Source: Nocardioides campestrisoli
Lineage (GTDB): Bacteria > Actinomycetota > Actinomycetes > Propionibacteriales > Nocardioidaceae
Assembly (NCBI RefSeq): GCF_013624435.2
Contig: NZ_CP061768.1
Location: 2,386,001 to 2,450,000 of the forward strand
Direction: 5' to 3'
Length of the DNA: 64,000 nt
Each line of letters begins with the position of its first letter. Position 1 is the first letter of the stretch. Below are positions 25,713 to 34,179 of this stretch, in pieces. The position numbers and the translations under genes were made by a program. A model generated the notes under the pieces. The model had not been told where the DNA came from, searched no databases, and saw only the letters and a list, made by a program, of their open reading frames with translations.

Positions 25713-27025
25713 TGTACGGCGAGACCGGAGCCGAGATGCGCCGAGCATTCGCCACGCTCCTGCGTCGGCACCGCGTGCAGCAGAAGCTGGGCCTGACAGT
25801 GGAGGCGCGCCAGGAGCACGGGGTCCTCGTTCGCCAGTACCGACAGACCGTCCTTCTCTGGTTGGCGCAGGCGATGCGGGCCGCCTCTCCCCTGGCGTTC
25901 ACCAACATGCCGACGCCCCAACCGAATCCGTTCCAAGCGGTCGGGGTGGCCGATGCGCAACCCACCGCGGCTGATGAACTCGCCAGTGCCCTCACCACGG
26001 CCACGACCCAGTCCGCGGCGCGGCAGGCCTCCTCCGACGCCCTGTCCTCACCTCAGTCCCATCCTCTGGTCGAGCAATGGCGGCTCGCCGCCCGCGCCGC
26101 GGCCCTGGCCGAGCACGACACCGCCGAACCGTTCGCGGCACAGATGACCGCACCCCAGGCGCGGGCCCTCGTCGGCGATGTCGCCGCGCTGGCCCAGGCC
26201 CTCGTCGTCCTCGACCGCCGCTATAAGAACACCCCCGGTTGGGAGCCCTTGGCCGGGAGCGCCCGGCTCGGATGGGCCGCGCTCGCGGCCGCCCTCGACG
26301 TCAGCCTGGGACAGCACGACTACGCCGTCGACCGCATCGGCTGGAAACCCAAGACGAAGCTCATGACCGGCCCCGCCCGTCCCGGGATCCTCGGCGTCTT
26401 GCAGGCGCAGCACAACCTCGTGATCCGGATGAAGACGGTCCCCAACGCCACGAACCTCCGGCTCGTCGTCGACTCCCAGCGTCGTCTCTCCGCGCATCTG
26501 GTCCCGTTCGCTGCGCGGATCGACGAGCGGCTGGCGGCACGCTGGAGCGAGCGTGCCGACACCTATGCCCTCATCCAGCGGCAGCTCCGCGACGTCGCCG
26601 GGGTGCTGGGGAGGGGCGGCCAGGCCGCTGCCGAAGGCGCCATTGCCGTTGCCCGCCTGCGGGACATCCCGCCGGACTCGATCGTCGAGCCGCGTGTCCT
26701 GGCCGGCTTCCAACTGCTCTTCACCCGGCTCGACCATCGCATCGCCGACGTCATCGAGGACGGGGTCGAGTGCGGCGCGCTCGCCCAACGCGTCACGCTC
26801 CCCCGGCTTGTGGCCGGCAGTGGTCAGCTCATCCACCCGGTCCGGGACCGCTTCGTGCCCGTCTCCAACGCGACCGACCTGGAGGTCATTCGCACCGTCC
26901 GCGACCGTCTCCGCCCCCGAGAGCCGGTGCTCATGGCTACTCCGGGGGCCACCCGCGTTGAGCTCCACTCCGCAGTGCTCCATCGTCCCATCCCCAGACC
27001 CCGTCCGGGCGCCCCGCAGATCTGA
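25709..27025 (+). CDS. Large helical ICE protein, unknown
   Basis: 438 residues, Ala/Arg-rich, helical throughout, no signal or membrane segment. A short Pro-rich linker (about 68-78, MPTPQPNPF) separates an N-terminal domain from the rest; the C-terminus ends in a Pro/Arg tail (HRPIPRPRPGAPQI). It may bind DNA or the transfer complex, but no motif shows this. It overlaps the preceding gene by 4 bases and is the last intact gene before the frameshifted excisionase. Confidence 0.65.
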   Translation: MMYGETGAEMRRAFATLLRRHRVQQKLGLTVEARQEHGVLVRQYRQTVLLWLAQAMRAASPLAFTNMPTPQPNPFQAVGVADAQPTAADELASALTTATTQSAARQASSDALSSPQSHPLVEQWRLAARAAALAEHDTAEPFAAQMTAPQARALVGDVAALAQALVVLDRRYKNTPGWEPLAGSARLGWAALAAALDVSLGQHDYAVDRIGWKPKTKLMTGPARPGILGVLQAQHNLVIRMKTVPNATNLRLVVDSQRRLSAHLVPFAARIDERLAARWSERADTYALIQRQLRDVAGVLGRGGQAAAEGAIAVARLRDIPPDSIVEPRVLAGFQLLFTRLDHRIADVIEDGVECGALAQRVTLPRLVAGSGQLIHPVRDRFVPVSNATDLEVIRTVRDRLRPREPVLMATPGATRVELHSAVLHRPIPRPRPGAPQI

Positions 27026-27140
27026 CCACTGCGGGTGCGGTGCCGGGTGTCCACTGCCGCGCACCTGACCAGCACAGGACGCCGGCACCCACCCGACGAC
27101 ACGACATCCGACAGACAGCTACGAACCCGAGGAGCAGGCG

Positions 27141-27337
27141 ATGACCCGCAAGACGAACCTCCCCACCTACCTCACACTGGAGGAGGCGGCGGACATGCTC
27201 GCGGTCTCCGTGAAGACCATCAGACGGCGGATAGCGAGGGCAGCCTGCCCGGCTACCGGTGCGGTCGGAAGCAGATCCGAGTGCGTCTCGACGAGCTCGA
27301 AACCACCATCCGGCGCATCCCCACGGTCGGGTCGTAA
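27141..27337 (+). pseudogene. xis: Excisionase (Xis, MerR-type HTH) with 1-bp frameshift
   Basis: The ATG at 27141 follows GAGGAG and opens LTLEEAADMLAVSVKTIRRRIA, a typical Xis helix-turn-helix. Near 27248 the homology moves to the +2 frame, which continues SLPGYRCGRKQIRVRLDEL and ends IRRIPTVGS at 27337, the usual wing and C-terminus. Adding one G after ATAGCG would restore one frame. Read as is, the gene encodes a truncated protein. A deletion or a sequencing error fits better than programmed shifting because no slippery site is present. Confidence 0.7.
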
Positions 27338-27379
27338 CGGGATCTATGGACACGTAGTGGACACGAACGCCGAAATGCG

Positions 27380-27419
27380 AACCGCCTCTGAAGCCTGTTT
27401 TCGCAGGTCAGAGGCGGTT
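27380..27419. terminator. Strong hairpin between xis relic and tRNA-Val
   Basis: AACCGCCTCTGA (27380-27391) and TCAGAGGCGGTT (27408-27419) pair perfectly over 12 bases, with an inner CCTG/CAGG stem in the loop. Only a short T run follows. It likely terminates transcription at the element end, in either direction. Confidence 0.65.
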
Positions 27420-27429
27420 TGGGTTGCGG

Positions 27430-27501
27430 TGGGCGATACTGGGTTCGAACCAGTGACCTCTTCGGTGTGAACGAAGCGCGCTACCACTGCGCCAATCGCC
27501 C
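27430..27501 (-). tRNA. tRNA-Val (CAC), integration site of the ICE
   Basis: Reads on the minus strand from GGGCGAT at 27501 to ATCGCCC and discriminator A at 27430. The anticodon stem CTTCG/CGAAG encloses TTCACAC, anticodon CAC (Val, GUG codons). The T arm TTCGAAC is standard. CCA is not fully encoded. The 3' end faces the ICE, as expected when an integrase uses the tRNA 3' end as attB. Confidence 0.95.
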
Positions 27502-27569
27502 GTGTGGTGCGGCGGAAACACTAGCGCATGCCTCGGGGGAACTCACATCCGCCTCCCCCGCACGTCGGT

Positions 27570-28145
27570 TTACATGCCCGGGAGGTCCGGGACGAACGGC
27601 GAGATGTCCTGCACCCAGTCCCACCCGTCGACCGCCAGGGACGGCCAGCCGAAGAAGGCGAGGTAGGCCCAGACGAGCAGAGCCGCCAGGAGCGCCGCAC
27701 CGGCGGCCATGGCGATCCGCCGGCGACGGACCGCGGGATCCATCTGTCGCGCCTTCTCCGCCGTCTCGTGGGCGTAGGCACGCATCCGGTCGACCCAGCG
27801 GTCCGCCCACGCCCACTCGGTGGAGAGGATGCCGAAGCCGACCAGGATCGCGACGATGCCGGGACCCGGCGCCACCATCATCACCAGGCCGGCGACGATC
27901 ACCAGGCAGCCGACGAACGTGACCACGACCTTGGTGATCAGACCGGTGACCGGATTGGCGTGCGCGCGGGCGTGCCAACGACGGGCCCACCCCGGGCCGT
28001 AGTCGAGCTCCGGGGCCTTCACCGCCTCTGCGAGGTGCGGGTGCTCGGAGTGATCGGGGCGCTCCAGGCGATCGGTTGAGCCAGGTCCGGGCGCGCCCTG
28101 CTCGGAGAGAGGATCGGGTCGGTCCTGGGTCGCCTCGTCACGCAC
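27570..28145 (-). CDS. TIGR02611-type membrane protein (PGPGW motif)
   Basis: 191 residues from GTG 28145. An acidic/Pro-rich N-terminal 60 residues, two close membrane helices (about 70-110) with the family hallmark APGPGIVAILVGFGIL, an amphipathic helix with basic residues, and a final membrane helix (about 145-170). Function unknown in the family. It sits between tRNA-Val(CAC) and the SsgA-like gene as the first chromosomal gene after the ICE. Confidence 0.8.
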   Translation of the reverse strand: MRDEATQDRPDPLSEQGAPGPGSTDRLERPDHSEHPHLAEAVKAPELDYGPGWARRWHARAHANPVTGLITKVVVTFVGCLVIVAGLVMMVAPGPGIVAILVGFGILSTEWAWADRWVDRMRAYAHETAEKARQMDPAVRRRRIAMAAGAALLAALLVWAYLAFFGWPSLAVDGWDWVQDISPFVPDLPGM

Positions 28146-28289
28146 CCCCTGAGGGTACCGGGCGCGACCATGAGCAGCACTGGTCTAGATCGTTGCTGGT
28201 TTCCCCTATATGAATCTTGACGTTTCCGTCTCATGGGTGCTGTCCAGGTGAATTACTGACCTCCACACAGAACGCAGCGGAGGACAACC

Positions 28290-28721
28290 ATGGCCGGAAG
28301 GTACGACCGTCGACTGGTCGGCGCAGTCGAGCAGGAGATCACGATGCAGTGCCTCGACTCCCTCGGTCGGGCCCATGCCATGGAGACGGTCTTCGCCTAC
28401 CGCGAGGACGACCCGTTCGCGGTCACCATCACCTTCCGCACCCACGAGGGCGACCTCCCCTGGACCTTCAGCCGGGAGCTGCTGGTCACCGGGCTCACCG
28501 AACCGGCCGGCCTGGGCGACGTGCTCGTCCGCCCCGAGGCCGACGACCGCGGACAGGCGGTCGTGCTCGTCGAGCTCAGCTCCCCCGACGGCCACCTCGC
28601 GACCCGGGCGTGCGCGCGCGACGTGCGCCGGTTCCTCCGCCGCTCCCTCTCGCTGGTGCCCGCCGGCGAGGAGGCGCAGCACCTGCGCCTCGACACGATC
28701 ATCGGCCAGCTGCTCGCCTGA
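28290..28721 (+). CDS. SsgA-like sporulation/cell-division regulator
   Basis: 143 residues after a GGAGG site. SsgA-family pattern: an N-terminal strand region, MQCLDSLG, DDPFAVTITFRTHEGDLPWTFSRELL, then DVLVRPEADDRG and a C-terminal helix (DVRRFLRRSLSLVPAGEE). SALPs localise septation or wall-remodelling proteins in morphologically complex actinobacteria. A single such gene in a non-streptomycete usually corresponds to the SsgB-like ancestor. Confidence 0.85.
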   Translation: MAGRYDRRLVGAVEQEITMQCLDSLGRAHAMETVFAYREDDPFAVTITFRTHEGDLPWTFSRELLVTGLTEPAGLGDVLVRPEADDRGQAVVLVELSSPDGHLATRACARDVRRFLRRSLSLVPAGEEAQHLRLDTIIGQLLA

Positions 28722-28769
28722 GCCGCGTCTCCCCTCCCTCTCCCTGGGCCGGCTCAGGGACAGGGCAGG

Positions 28770-29591
28770 TCAGGGATCGACGTCCTGGGCCTCGCGCTCA
28801 CGCCAGACCCGCGCCACCTCCTGGGTGACCGGCCCCGGCGCCACGAGCTCGCGCTCGTTCCACCGGCTCACCCCCTGCACGTCGCGGGTGGTCGAGACCA
28901 GGAAGACCTCGGTGGCCTCCTCCACCACCTCGATCGGCTCGTCGACCTCCCGCGCGCCGAACCACTCCAGCACCAGCGCACGCGTCACCCCGGCCAGGCA
29001 GCCGGACGCCAGCGTCGGCGTCCGCAGCTCGCCGTCCACGACGTAGAAGACGTTGGACCCGGTGCCCTCGCACAGGTGACCCGCGAGGTTGGCGAAGACC
29101 GCCTCGGTGGCGCCGCGCTCCCGGGCGTGCGCCAGCGCGATCACGTTCTCGGCGTACGACGTGGTCTTGAGCCCGGCGAGGGCGCCTCGCTCGTTGCGCG
29201 GCCACGGCACGGTCACCGCCTGGGTGGTCGGCGGGTTCGCGTCCATCGGCGCCGCGACCACGACCAGGGTGGGGCCGCCGTTCCCGCGTCCGCTGCCCAG
29301 GGGCGCGGCACCTGCGGTGTAGGTGATGCGCAGTCGACCGAGCGGCAGCGGCTCGCCGGCCAGCACCTCGGCCACGCCACGGCGTACCTGCTCCTCGTCG
29401 ACGGGCGGCAGACCCAGTCCCCGGGCCGAGGTGGCCAGGCGTCGCAGGTGGCGGCTGAGCGCGAACGGCACGCCGTCGACGATCTTCACCGCCTCGAAGA
29501 CGCCGTCACCCACGGTGAACCCGTGGTCGGTGACGGGAAGGGCAGGGCCTCGGGGGTCCTCGAGCAGACGGCCATCGATCCAGGTGCGCAT
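28770..29591 (-). CDS. pabC: Aminotransferase class IV, PabC-like 4-amino-4-deoxychorismate lyase
   Basis: 273 residues from ATG 29591; a longer start at 29675 adds a non-homologous Arg/Pro-rich leader. Fold-type IV PLP features: VTDHGFTVGDGVFEAVKI, the PLP Lys in LAGLKTTSYAENVIA, the family EATEVFLVSTTRDVQGV segment and a Gly-rich phosphate loop. The enzyme would make p-aminobenzoate for folate; branched-chain or D-amino-acid transaminases of the same fold cannot be excluded. Confidence 0.8.
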   Translation of the reverse strand: MRTWIDGRLLEDPRGPALPVTDHGFTVGDGVFEAVKIVDGVPFALSRHLRRLATSARGLGLPPVDEEQVRRGVAEVLAGEPLPLGRLRITYTAGAAPLGSGRGNGGPTLVVVAAPMDANPPTTQAVTVPWPRNERGALAGLKTTSYAENVIALAHARERGATEAVFANLAGHLCEGTGSNVFYVVDGELRTPTLASGCLAGVTRALVLEWFGAREVDEPIEVVEEATEVFLVSTTRDVQGVSRWNERELVAPGPVTQEVARVWREREAQDVDP

Positions 29592-29727
29592 GCCGTGAAC
29601 TCTAGGGACCGGGCGCCTCGGCGCGACCCGCGCAACACTCCGGACGGGACCCCGTTTTGGCACGCCCCCCACCATCGGCTACTGTTCTGCTCGCAGGAAC
29701 GGCCGGGAAACCGGCCGGGAAATGCAG

Positions 29728-29800
29728 GCGGACATAGCTCAGTTGGTAGAGCGCAACCTTGCCAAGGTTGAGGTCGCGAGTTCGAGTCTCGTTGTCCGCT
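29728..29800 (+). tRNA. tRNA-Gly (GCC)
   Basis: Acceptor GCGGACA/TGTCCGC with discriminator T; D arm GCTC/GAGC; anticodon loop TTGCCAA with GCC; T loop TTCGAGT. First of a three-tRNA cluster. Confidence 0.97.
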
Positions 29801-29844
29801 CGGAGAGGTCTTTCCACCGGTCCTTCCCTGGGAGGATCCTGCAG

Positions 29845-29918
29845 GGTGGGTTGGCCGAGAGGCGAGGCAACGGACTGCAAATCCGTGTACACGGGTTCAA
29901 ATCCCGTACCCACCTCCA
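29845..29918 (+). tRNA. tRNA-Cys (GCA)
   Basis: Acceptor GGTGGGT/ACCCACC, discriminator T and an encoded CCA. Anticodon stem CGGA/TCCG with the loop containing GCA. T loop TTCAAAT. Confidence 0.95.
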
Positions 29919-29935
29919 CAGATAATTCAAGACCT

Positions 29936-30010
29936 GGGCGATTGGCGCAGCGGTAGCGCGCTTCCTTGACACGGAAGAGGTCACTGGTTCAAACCCAGTA
30001 TCGCCCACCA
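29936..30010 (+). tRNA. tRNA-Val (GAC)
   Basis: Acceptor GGGCGAT/ATCGCCC with discriminator A and an encoded CCA. Anticodon loop TTGACAC, anticodon GAC. Outside the anticodon arm it is almost identical to the tRNA-Val(CAC) that borders the ICE. Confidence 0.97.
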
Positions 30011-30030
30011 CGAATCACCGCACGTCAGAC

Positions 30031-30057
30031 CCCGTCTCCCTCCAGGAGGCGGGTTTT
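30031..30057 (+). terminator. Rho-independent terminator after the tRNA cluster
   Basis: CCCGTCTCC and GGAGGCGGG form a 9-bp stem with one G-T pair and a 5-base loop, followed by TTTT. It lies 21 bases after tRNA-Val(GAC). Confidence 0.75.
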
Positions 30058-30118
30058 GTCGTGCGCTCCTCCCCCGGGACAGCCGCTCACGGAGTCTCCG
30101 CACCGAGCAGAGCAGCGC

Positions 30119-30832
30119 TCAGGCGTCGCGCAGCGCCTGCCACACCAGGACGCGCTGAAGCCGGTGGGCCCCACGGGCCAGCGCCACCGCGGGCACCGCA
30201 CAGAGCACGGTGAGCAGGGTCAGCATGGCCGTGAGCGTGCCGAGCACGCGTGCGTCCTGCGCGGTTGCCCCACCCAGCTGCCACAGGCAGTAGCCCACCG
30301 CCGAGCCGGAGCACACGGCCGCGAGGCCCGCCAGGGACACCCACACGAGGCGGAAGAAGACCGGAGGCCGGTACAGCGCACGACGCACCGCGACGTGGTG
30401 GTGCAGCCCACCGGCTGACTCGTCGTCCCCGAGCCAGCCGACCGCCGCACGCGTCAGAGCGCGGCCGGTACGCAGCAGCACCACGCCGTACGCGCAGGAG
30501 AGTCCCGCCAGGGGGAGACCGAGGAGCATCATCACCCCGGCCAGCAACCCGAAGCCGAGGTCGCCCGTCGCGATCCCCTCCGCGAGCGCCCCGGCCCCGA
30601 AGCAGACGAGCAGCACGCCGCAGGCAGCACCCAGCCAGAGCGTCAGCCCGGTCAGCACCCTGGCCTCCTTCGTGTACGCCGTGACCAGCGCCTCCAGCGC
30701 ACGGGCACGGCCGTAGGGCACCCGCCCGGCGGGATCGAGCCACTCCCGCACCTCGGGGCGGAGGAAGCGCAGAGCACCGGGGAGGGAGGTGCGCACAGGC
30801 TCGGTCGCGTCGAGGTGCCCCGGGGAGATCAT
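30119..30832 (-). CDS. Four-helix membrane protein, unknown
   Basis: 237 residues from ATG 30832. A cytoplasmic N-terminus with REWLDPAGRVPYGRARALEAL, two membrane helices (about 60-110), a basic loop, and two more (about 165-220). No transporter or enzyme motif seen. Divergently arranged with sppA, about 70 bases away. Confidence 0.65.
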   Translation of the reverse strand: MISPGHLDATEPVRTSLPGALRFLRPEVREWLDPAGRVPYGRARALEALVTAYTKEARVLTGLTLWLGAACGVLLVCFGAGALAEGIATGDLGFGLLAGVMMLLGLPLAGLSCAYGVVLLRTGRALTRAAVGWLGDDESAGGLHHHVAVRRALYRPPVFFRLVWVSLAGLAAVCSGSAVGYCLWQLGGATAQDARVLGTLTAMLTLLTVLCAVPAVALARGAHRLQRVLVWQALRDA

Positions 30833-30899
30833 GGCCCGCAGTGTGCCAGCCGCCCGCCGCTCGGGCCACGCCTCTTCCTCGACGTCCTACGCTCGCGTC

Positions 30900-32696
30900 A
30901 TGAGGCTTCCCACCCCCGCCGCCCTGCTCCCCGTCCTGCGCCGCACCCCGCTGGGCGGCGGCGCCCGCGAGAAGGTCCTGCTCGAGCTCGACCTGGGCCG
31001 CGGCGTGGCGGAGAGCCCGCCGGGCAGCCCGCTGGAGGCGTTGCGATCCCTGCACACCCCCCTGCTGCGTTCGCTCGTCGAGCAGCTGGGCAAGGCCGCG
31101 GCGGACCCGGACGTGGTCGGGCTGATCGCCACCGTCGGCGAGACGCCGCTCACGATGGCCCAGTCGGCCGAGCTGCGCTCGGCGGTAGCCGCCTTCCGCG
31201 GCGCCGGGAAGGCGACGCTCGCCTGGAGCCCGTCGTTCGGCGAGCTCGGCCCCGGCAACACCGGCTACCACCTCGCCGCCGCCTTCGAGGAGGTCTGGCT
31301 GCAGCCCAGCGGCGCCGTCGGCCTGGTCGGCTTCGCCGGCGAGGCGACCTTCCTGCGCGGCGCGCTGGACAAGCTCGGGATCCAGCCCCAGCTCTCCCAG
31401 CGGTACGAGTACAAGACCGCGGCCGACCTGTTCATGCGGGAGGAGATGTCCGAGCCGCACCGGGAGATGCTCACTCGGCTGATCGAGTCGACCACCGAGA
31501 CCCTGGTCGCCGACGTGGCCGCCGACCGCGGCCTGACGGAGGAGGAGGTCCGGGCCGTGCTCGCCGACGCTCCGCTGCGTGCCGCGGACGCGCACGAGCG
31601 CGGCCTGGTCGACGTCCTCGGCTACCGGGACCAGGCGTACGGCGTGATGCGCAACCGGGCCGGGTCGACCGAGCCCACCCTGCGCTACGTCGAGCGGCAC
31701 GGCACCGGCCGGTTCGACGCGCTCCTCGGGCCGATGAGTCGGCTGCCGGGGCACAAGCCGGTGATCGGGCTGATCCAGGCCACGGGCCCGATCACCCTGG
31801 GACGCGGCGACGGCGGCTCGCCGCTCTCCGGCAGCTCGGTCGGCTCCGACACCCTCACCGCCGCGCTGCGCGCCGCCGGCCGGGACGAGCACGTCCGGGC
31901 CGTGGTGCTGCGGATCGACTCCCCCGGTGGCTCCTACATCGCCTCGGACGTGATCCGGCGCGAGATCCAGGTGCTCCGGGAGTCCGGCACCCCGGTGGTC
32001 GCCTCGATGGCTTCGGTGGCGGCCTCGGGCGGCTACTTCATCGCCATGCCGTGCGACACGGTCCTGGCGAGCCCCGGCACGATCACCGGCTCGATCGGCG
32101 TGCTGGCCGGCAAGAACGTGCTCCGCGACGGTCTCTCCCGGCTCGGCATCGTCCGGGAGACCCTCGCCGGCGCCCCGCGGGCCGCGATGTTCTCCTCCAA
32201 CCTCCCGTTCGACGAGGACGAGTGGGCCGTGCTCGACGCCTGGCTCGACGACGTCTACGCCGACTTCACGGCCAAGGCCGCCGCCGACCGCGGGATGGAC
32301 GTCGAGGAGCTGCGCACCCTGGCCAAGGGCCGCGTCTGGTCGGGCGCCGACGCGCACCGGCACGGCCTGGTCGACACCCTCGGCGGCCTGGACCAGGCGG
32401 TCGAGGAGGCCTGCCGGCTGGCCCGGGTCGAGCGGCGCAAGGTCGAGGTGCGCGGCATCCCGCGGCACCGTCCGCTGCAGGGGCTGTTCCCCCGGGAGAG
32501 CTCGGAGGCGGTCGAGGCGACCGTCTGGGGCGGCTCGGGCATCACGCGCACCCCGCTCCCCGGCCTCTCGGTGGGCGAGGGACCGGCGCTGTGGCGGCGC
32601 CTCCTGCCCGAGCTCGGCGCGCTGTGGGGGACGCCGTACGCCGGCGTCCTGAGCCTGCCCCCGGTCCGGCTGCCCGGGCTGCTCCCCGGCGCCTGA
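30900..32696 (+). CDS. sppA: Signal peptide peptidase SppA (tandem S49 type)
   Basis: 598 residues from ATG 30900. Two S49 repeats: the first has the catalytic Lys in RYEYKTAADLFM (Lys172) and the second the nucleophile Ser in AASGGYFIA (Ser376), which is the long E. coli-type architecture. Between them, RIDSPGGSY and TGSIGVLAGK mark the second domain. There is no clear N-terminal membrane helix, so it may be peripherally membrane-associated. SppA degrades cleaved signal peptides. Confidence 0.93.
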   Translation: MRLPTPAALLPVLRRTPLGGGAREKVLLELDLGRGVAESPPGSPLEALRSLHTPLLRSLVEQLGKAAADPDVVGLIATVGETPLTMAQSAELRSAVAAFRGAGKATLAWSPSFGELGPGNTGYHLAAAFEEVWLQPSGAVGLVGFAGEATFLRGALDKLGIQPQLSQRYEYKTAADLFMREEMSEPHREMLTRLIESTTETLVADVAADRGLTEEEVRAVLADAPLRAADAHERGLVDVLGYRDQAYGVMRNRAGSTEPTLRYVERHGTGRFDALLGPMSRLPGHKPVIGLIQATGPITLGRGDGGSPLSGSSVGSDTLTAALRAAGRDEHVRAVVLRIDSPGGSYIASDVIRREIQVLRESGTPVVASMASVAASGGYFIAMPCDTVLASPGTITGSIGVLAGKNVLRDGLSRLGIVRETLAGAPRAAMFSSNLPFDEDEWAVLDAWLDDVYADFTAKAAADRGMDVEELRTLAKGRVWSGADAHRHGLVDTLGGLDQAVEEACRLARVERRKVEVRGIPRHRPLQGLFPRESSEAVEATVWGGSGITRTPLPGLSVGEGPALWRRLLPELGALWGTPYAGVLSLPPVRLPGLLPGA

Positions 32697-32714
32697 CGCG
32701 CCCGGGGAGGCCCG

Positions 32715-34175
32715 TCACCCCACCCAGCCGGCCGCCAGGGCGACCACGCCGATGGCTGCGCTGCCCCACAGCGCCAGGCAGCCCACCAGCTCGGGCCGGG
32801 TGAAGACGGGCTCTCCCCGCTCCCTGCGCGCCCGGCGGTACAGCAGCGTCCCGGGGGCGTAGATCAGGCAGTTGAGGACCAGGTACGCCGGGCCGGCGGC
32901 GTACAGCATGAAGATCGCGAACCCGACGGCCAGCACGGAGACGACCAGCTCCCGGCGGCGCAGCCCCGCGTCGCGCGGCCCGTAGGTCTCGCCGGTGACG
33001 GCCAGCTTCAACGCGTAGGCGGCGACCAGGAAGTACGGCACCAGGATCAGGCTGGTCGCCAGCTTGAGGGTGAGGTCCAGCGCGTCGTCGACGAAGAGCA
33101 CCACGACCAGGAAGAGCTGGACGGAGACGTTGGTGGTCAGCAGGGCGTTGCCCGGCGTCCCGTGCCGGTTCTCCCGGGCCAGGGCGCGGGGCATCACCTC
33201 GGTGCGGGCCGGGCTGAAGAGCATCTCCGCGCTCACCAGCGTCCAGGCCAGGTACGCGCCGAAGACCGAGACCACCACCCCGACGGCGATCAGGTTGGCG
33301 CCCCACTCCCCCACCACCGACTCGAGGACCGCTCCCATCGAGGGCTGCCGCGCCTCGGCCAGCTCGTGCTGGGGCAGCACGCCGTAGGAGACCATGGTGA
33401 CCGAGACGAACAGGGCCAGCGTGCTGAAGAAGCCCAGCAACGTCGCCCGCCCGACGTCCTCGCGGCGCCGCGCCATCCGCGAGTAGACGCTGGCTCCCTC
33501 GATCCCGATGAACACGAAGACGACGACCAGCATCGAGTCCTTCGCCTGGTCCATGAGCGCCCACAGGCTGTGCCCCTCGTCCTCGTCCCAGAGGTTGTCG
33601 GCGAAGACCCCCGGATCGAAGGCCACCGCCGTGATCGCGACGAAGACCAGGATCGGCACCAGCTTGGCCGTGGTCACGATCCGGTTGACCACCACCGCCT
33701 GACGGATCCCGCGGGCGATCAGCGCGTGCAGCACCCACACCACCACCGAGCTGATCAGCACCGCGAGCACCGTGTTGCCCTGCCCCAGTCCCGGGAAGAA
33801 GGTGCCCAGAGTGGTCATGGCGAAGGTGAGGAAGAAGACGTTGGTCACGACGTTGCTCGCCCAGTAGCCCCACGCGGCGTTGAAGCCGGCGTACCGGCCC
33901 AGGCCGTCCTGGGCGTAGACGTAGATGCCGTCGTCGAGGTCGGGTCGGCGGATGGCCAGGGACTGGAAGACCAGGGCCAGTGTGAGCATGCCCGCGCCGG
34001 CGATCGTCCAGGCGAGCACGGTCCCCCAGACGCCGGCAGCACCGGCGAGGTTGGCGGGCAGGGTGAACACCCCGCCACCGACCACCGAGCCGACGACCAT
34101 CCCGGCGAGGGTGAGGACGGAGACCTTCTGGGCATCCGGGGCGGGCGCTGCGGTCTGCGAGGGCGGGATGGTCAT
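32715..34175 (-). CDS. Basic amino-acid/polyamine antiporter (APC family, ArcD/LysI-like)
   Basis: 486 residues with about 12 membrane helices. The first helix carries the APC motif MVVGSVVGGGVFTLPANL; later DDGIYVYAQDGLGRYAGF and GIEGASVYSRMARRRED, typical of arginine/ornithine or lysine exchangers. It starts 4 bases after the lysX stop, so it is co-transcribed with the lysine-using LysX. Lysine is thus a likely substrate, by inference. Confidence 0.85.
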   Translation of the reverse strand: MTIPPSQTAAPAPDAQKVSVLTLAGMVVGSVVGGGVFTLPANLAGAAGVWGTVLAWTIAGAGMLTLALVFQSLAIRRPDLDDGIYVYAQDGLGRYAGFNAAWGYWASNVVTNVFFLTFAMTTLGTFFPGLGQGNTVLAVLISSVVVWVLHALIARGIRQAVVVNRIVTTAKLVPILVFVAITAVAFDPGVFADNLWDEDEGHSLWALMDQAKDSMLVVVFVFIGIEGASVYSRMARRREDVGRATLLGFFSTLALFVSVTMVSYGVLPQHELAEARQPSMGAVLESVVGEWGANLIAVGVVVSVFGAYLAWTLVSAEMLFSPARTEVMPRALARENRHGTPGNALLTTNVSVQLFLVVVLFVDDALDLTLKLATSLILVPYFLVAAYALKLAVTGETYGPRDAGLRRRELVVSVLAVGFAIFMLYAAGPAYLVLNCLIYAPGTLLYRRARRERGEPVFTRPELVGCLALWGSAAIGVVALAAGWVG

Positions 34176-34179
34176 CGCG

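Larger units (their letters stand above)
1..27430. mobile_element. Integrative conjugative element (right part, left end outside window)
   Basis: The segment combines a nearly complete type IV secretion gene set (VirB8-like, cell-wall hydrolase, TrbL/VirB6-like, SCO6880-like, VirB4-like, VirD4/TraG-like), SSB, ParB-like and ArdC-like genes with a Xis-like relic. It ends exactly at the 3' end of a tRNA-Val gene, the usual site for tyrosine-recombinase elements. The chromosome resumes to the right. The coupling protein is VirD4/TraG-like, so this is a T4SS-type ICE rather than an FtsK-type AICE. No relaxase and no integrase are visible; the former may lie left of position 1. The far attachment repeat is not in the window, so the left boundary is unknown. 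Confidence 0.85.

Noticed and set aside
27338-27470. Continuation of the xis frame into VGDTGFEPVTSSV
   Set aside because: This end is a translation of the tRNA-Val sequence, a well-known annotation artefact.
29602-30011. Minus- and plus-strand ORFs over the tRNA cluster
   Set aside because: They contain tRNA-derived peptides (GFEPVYTD, FEPVTSSVSRK); three tRNA genes explain the DNA.
30087-32468. 793-residue open frame on the minus strand
   Set aside because: Antisense to sppA, where both S49 catalytic residues are in frame. Composition is not protein-like.
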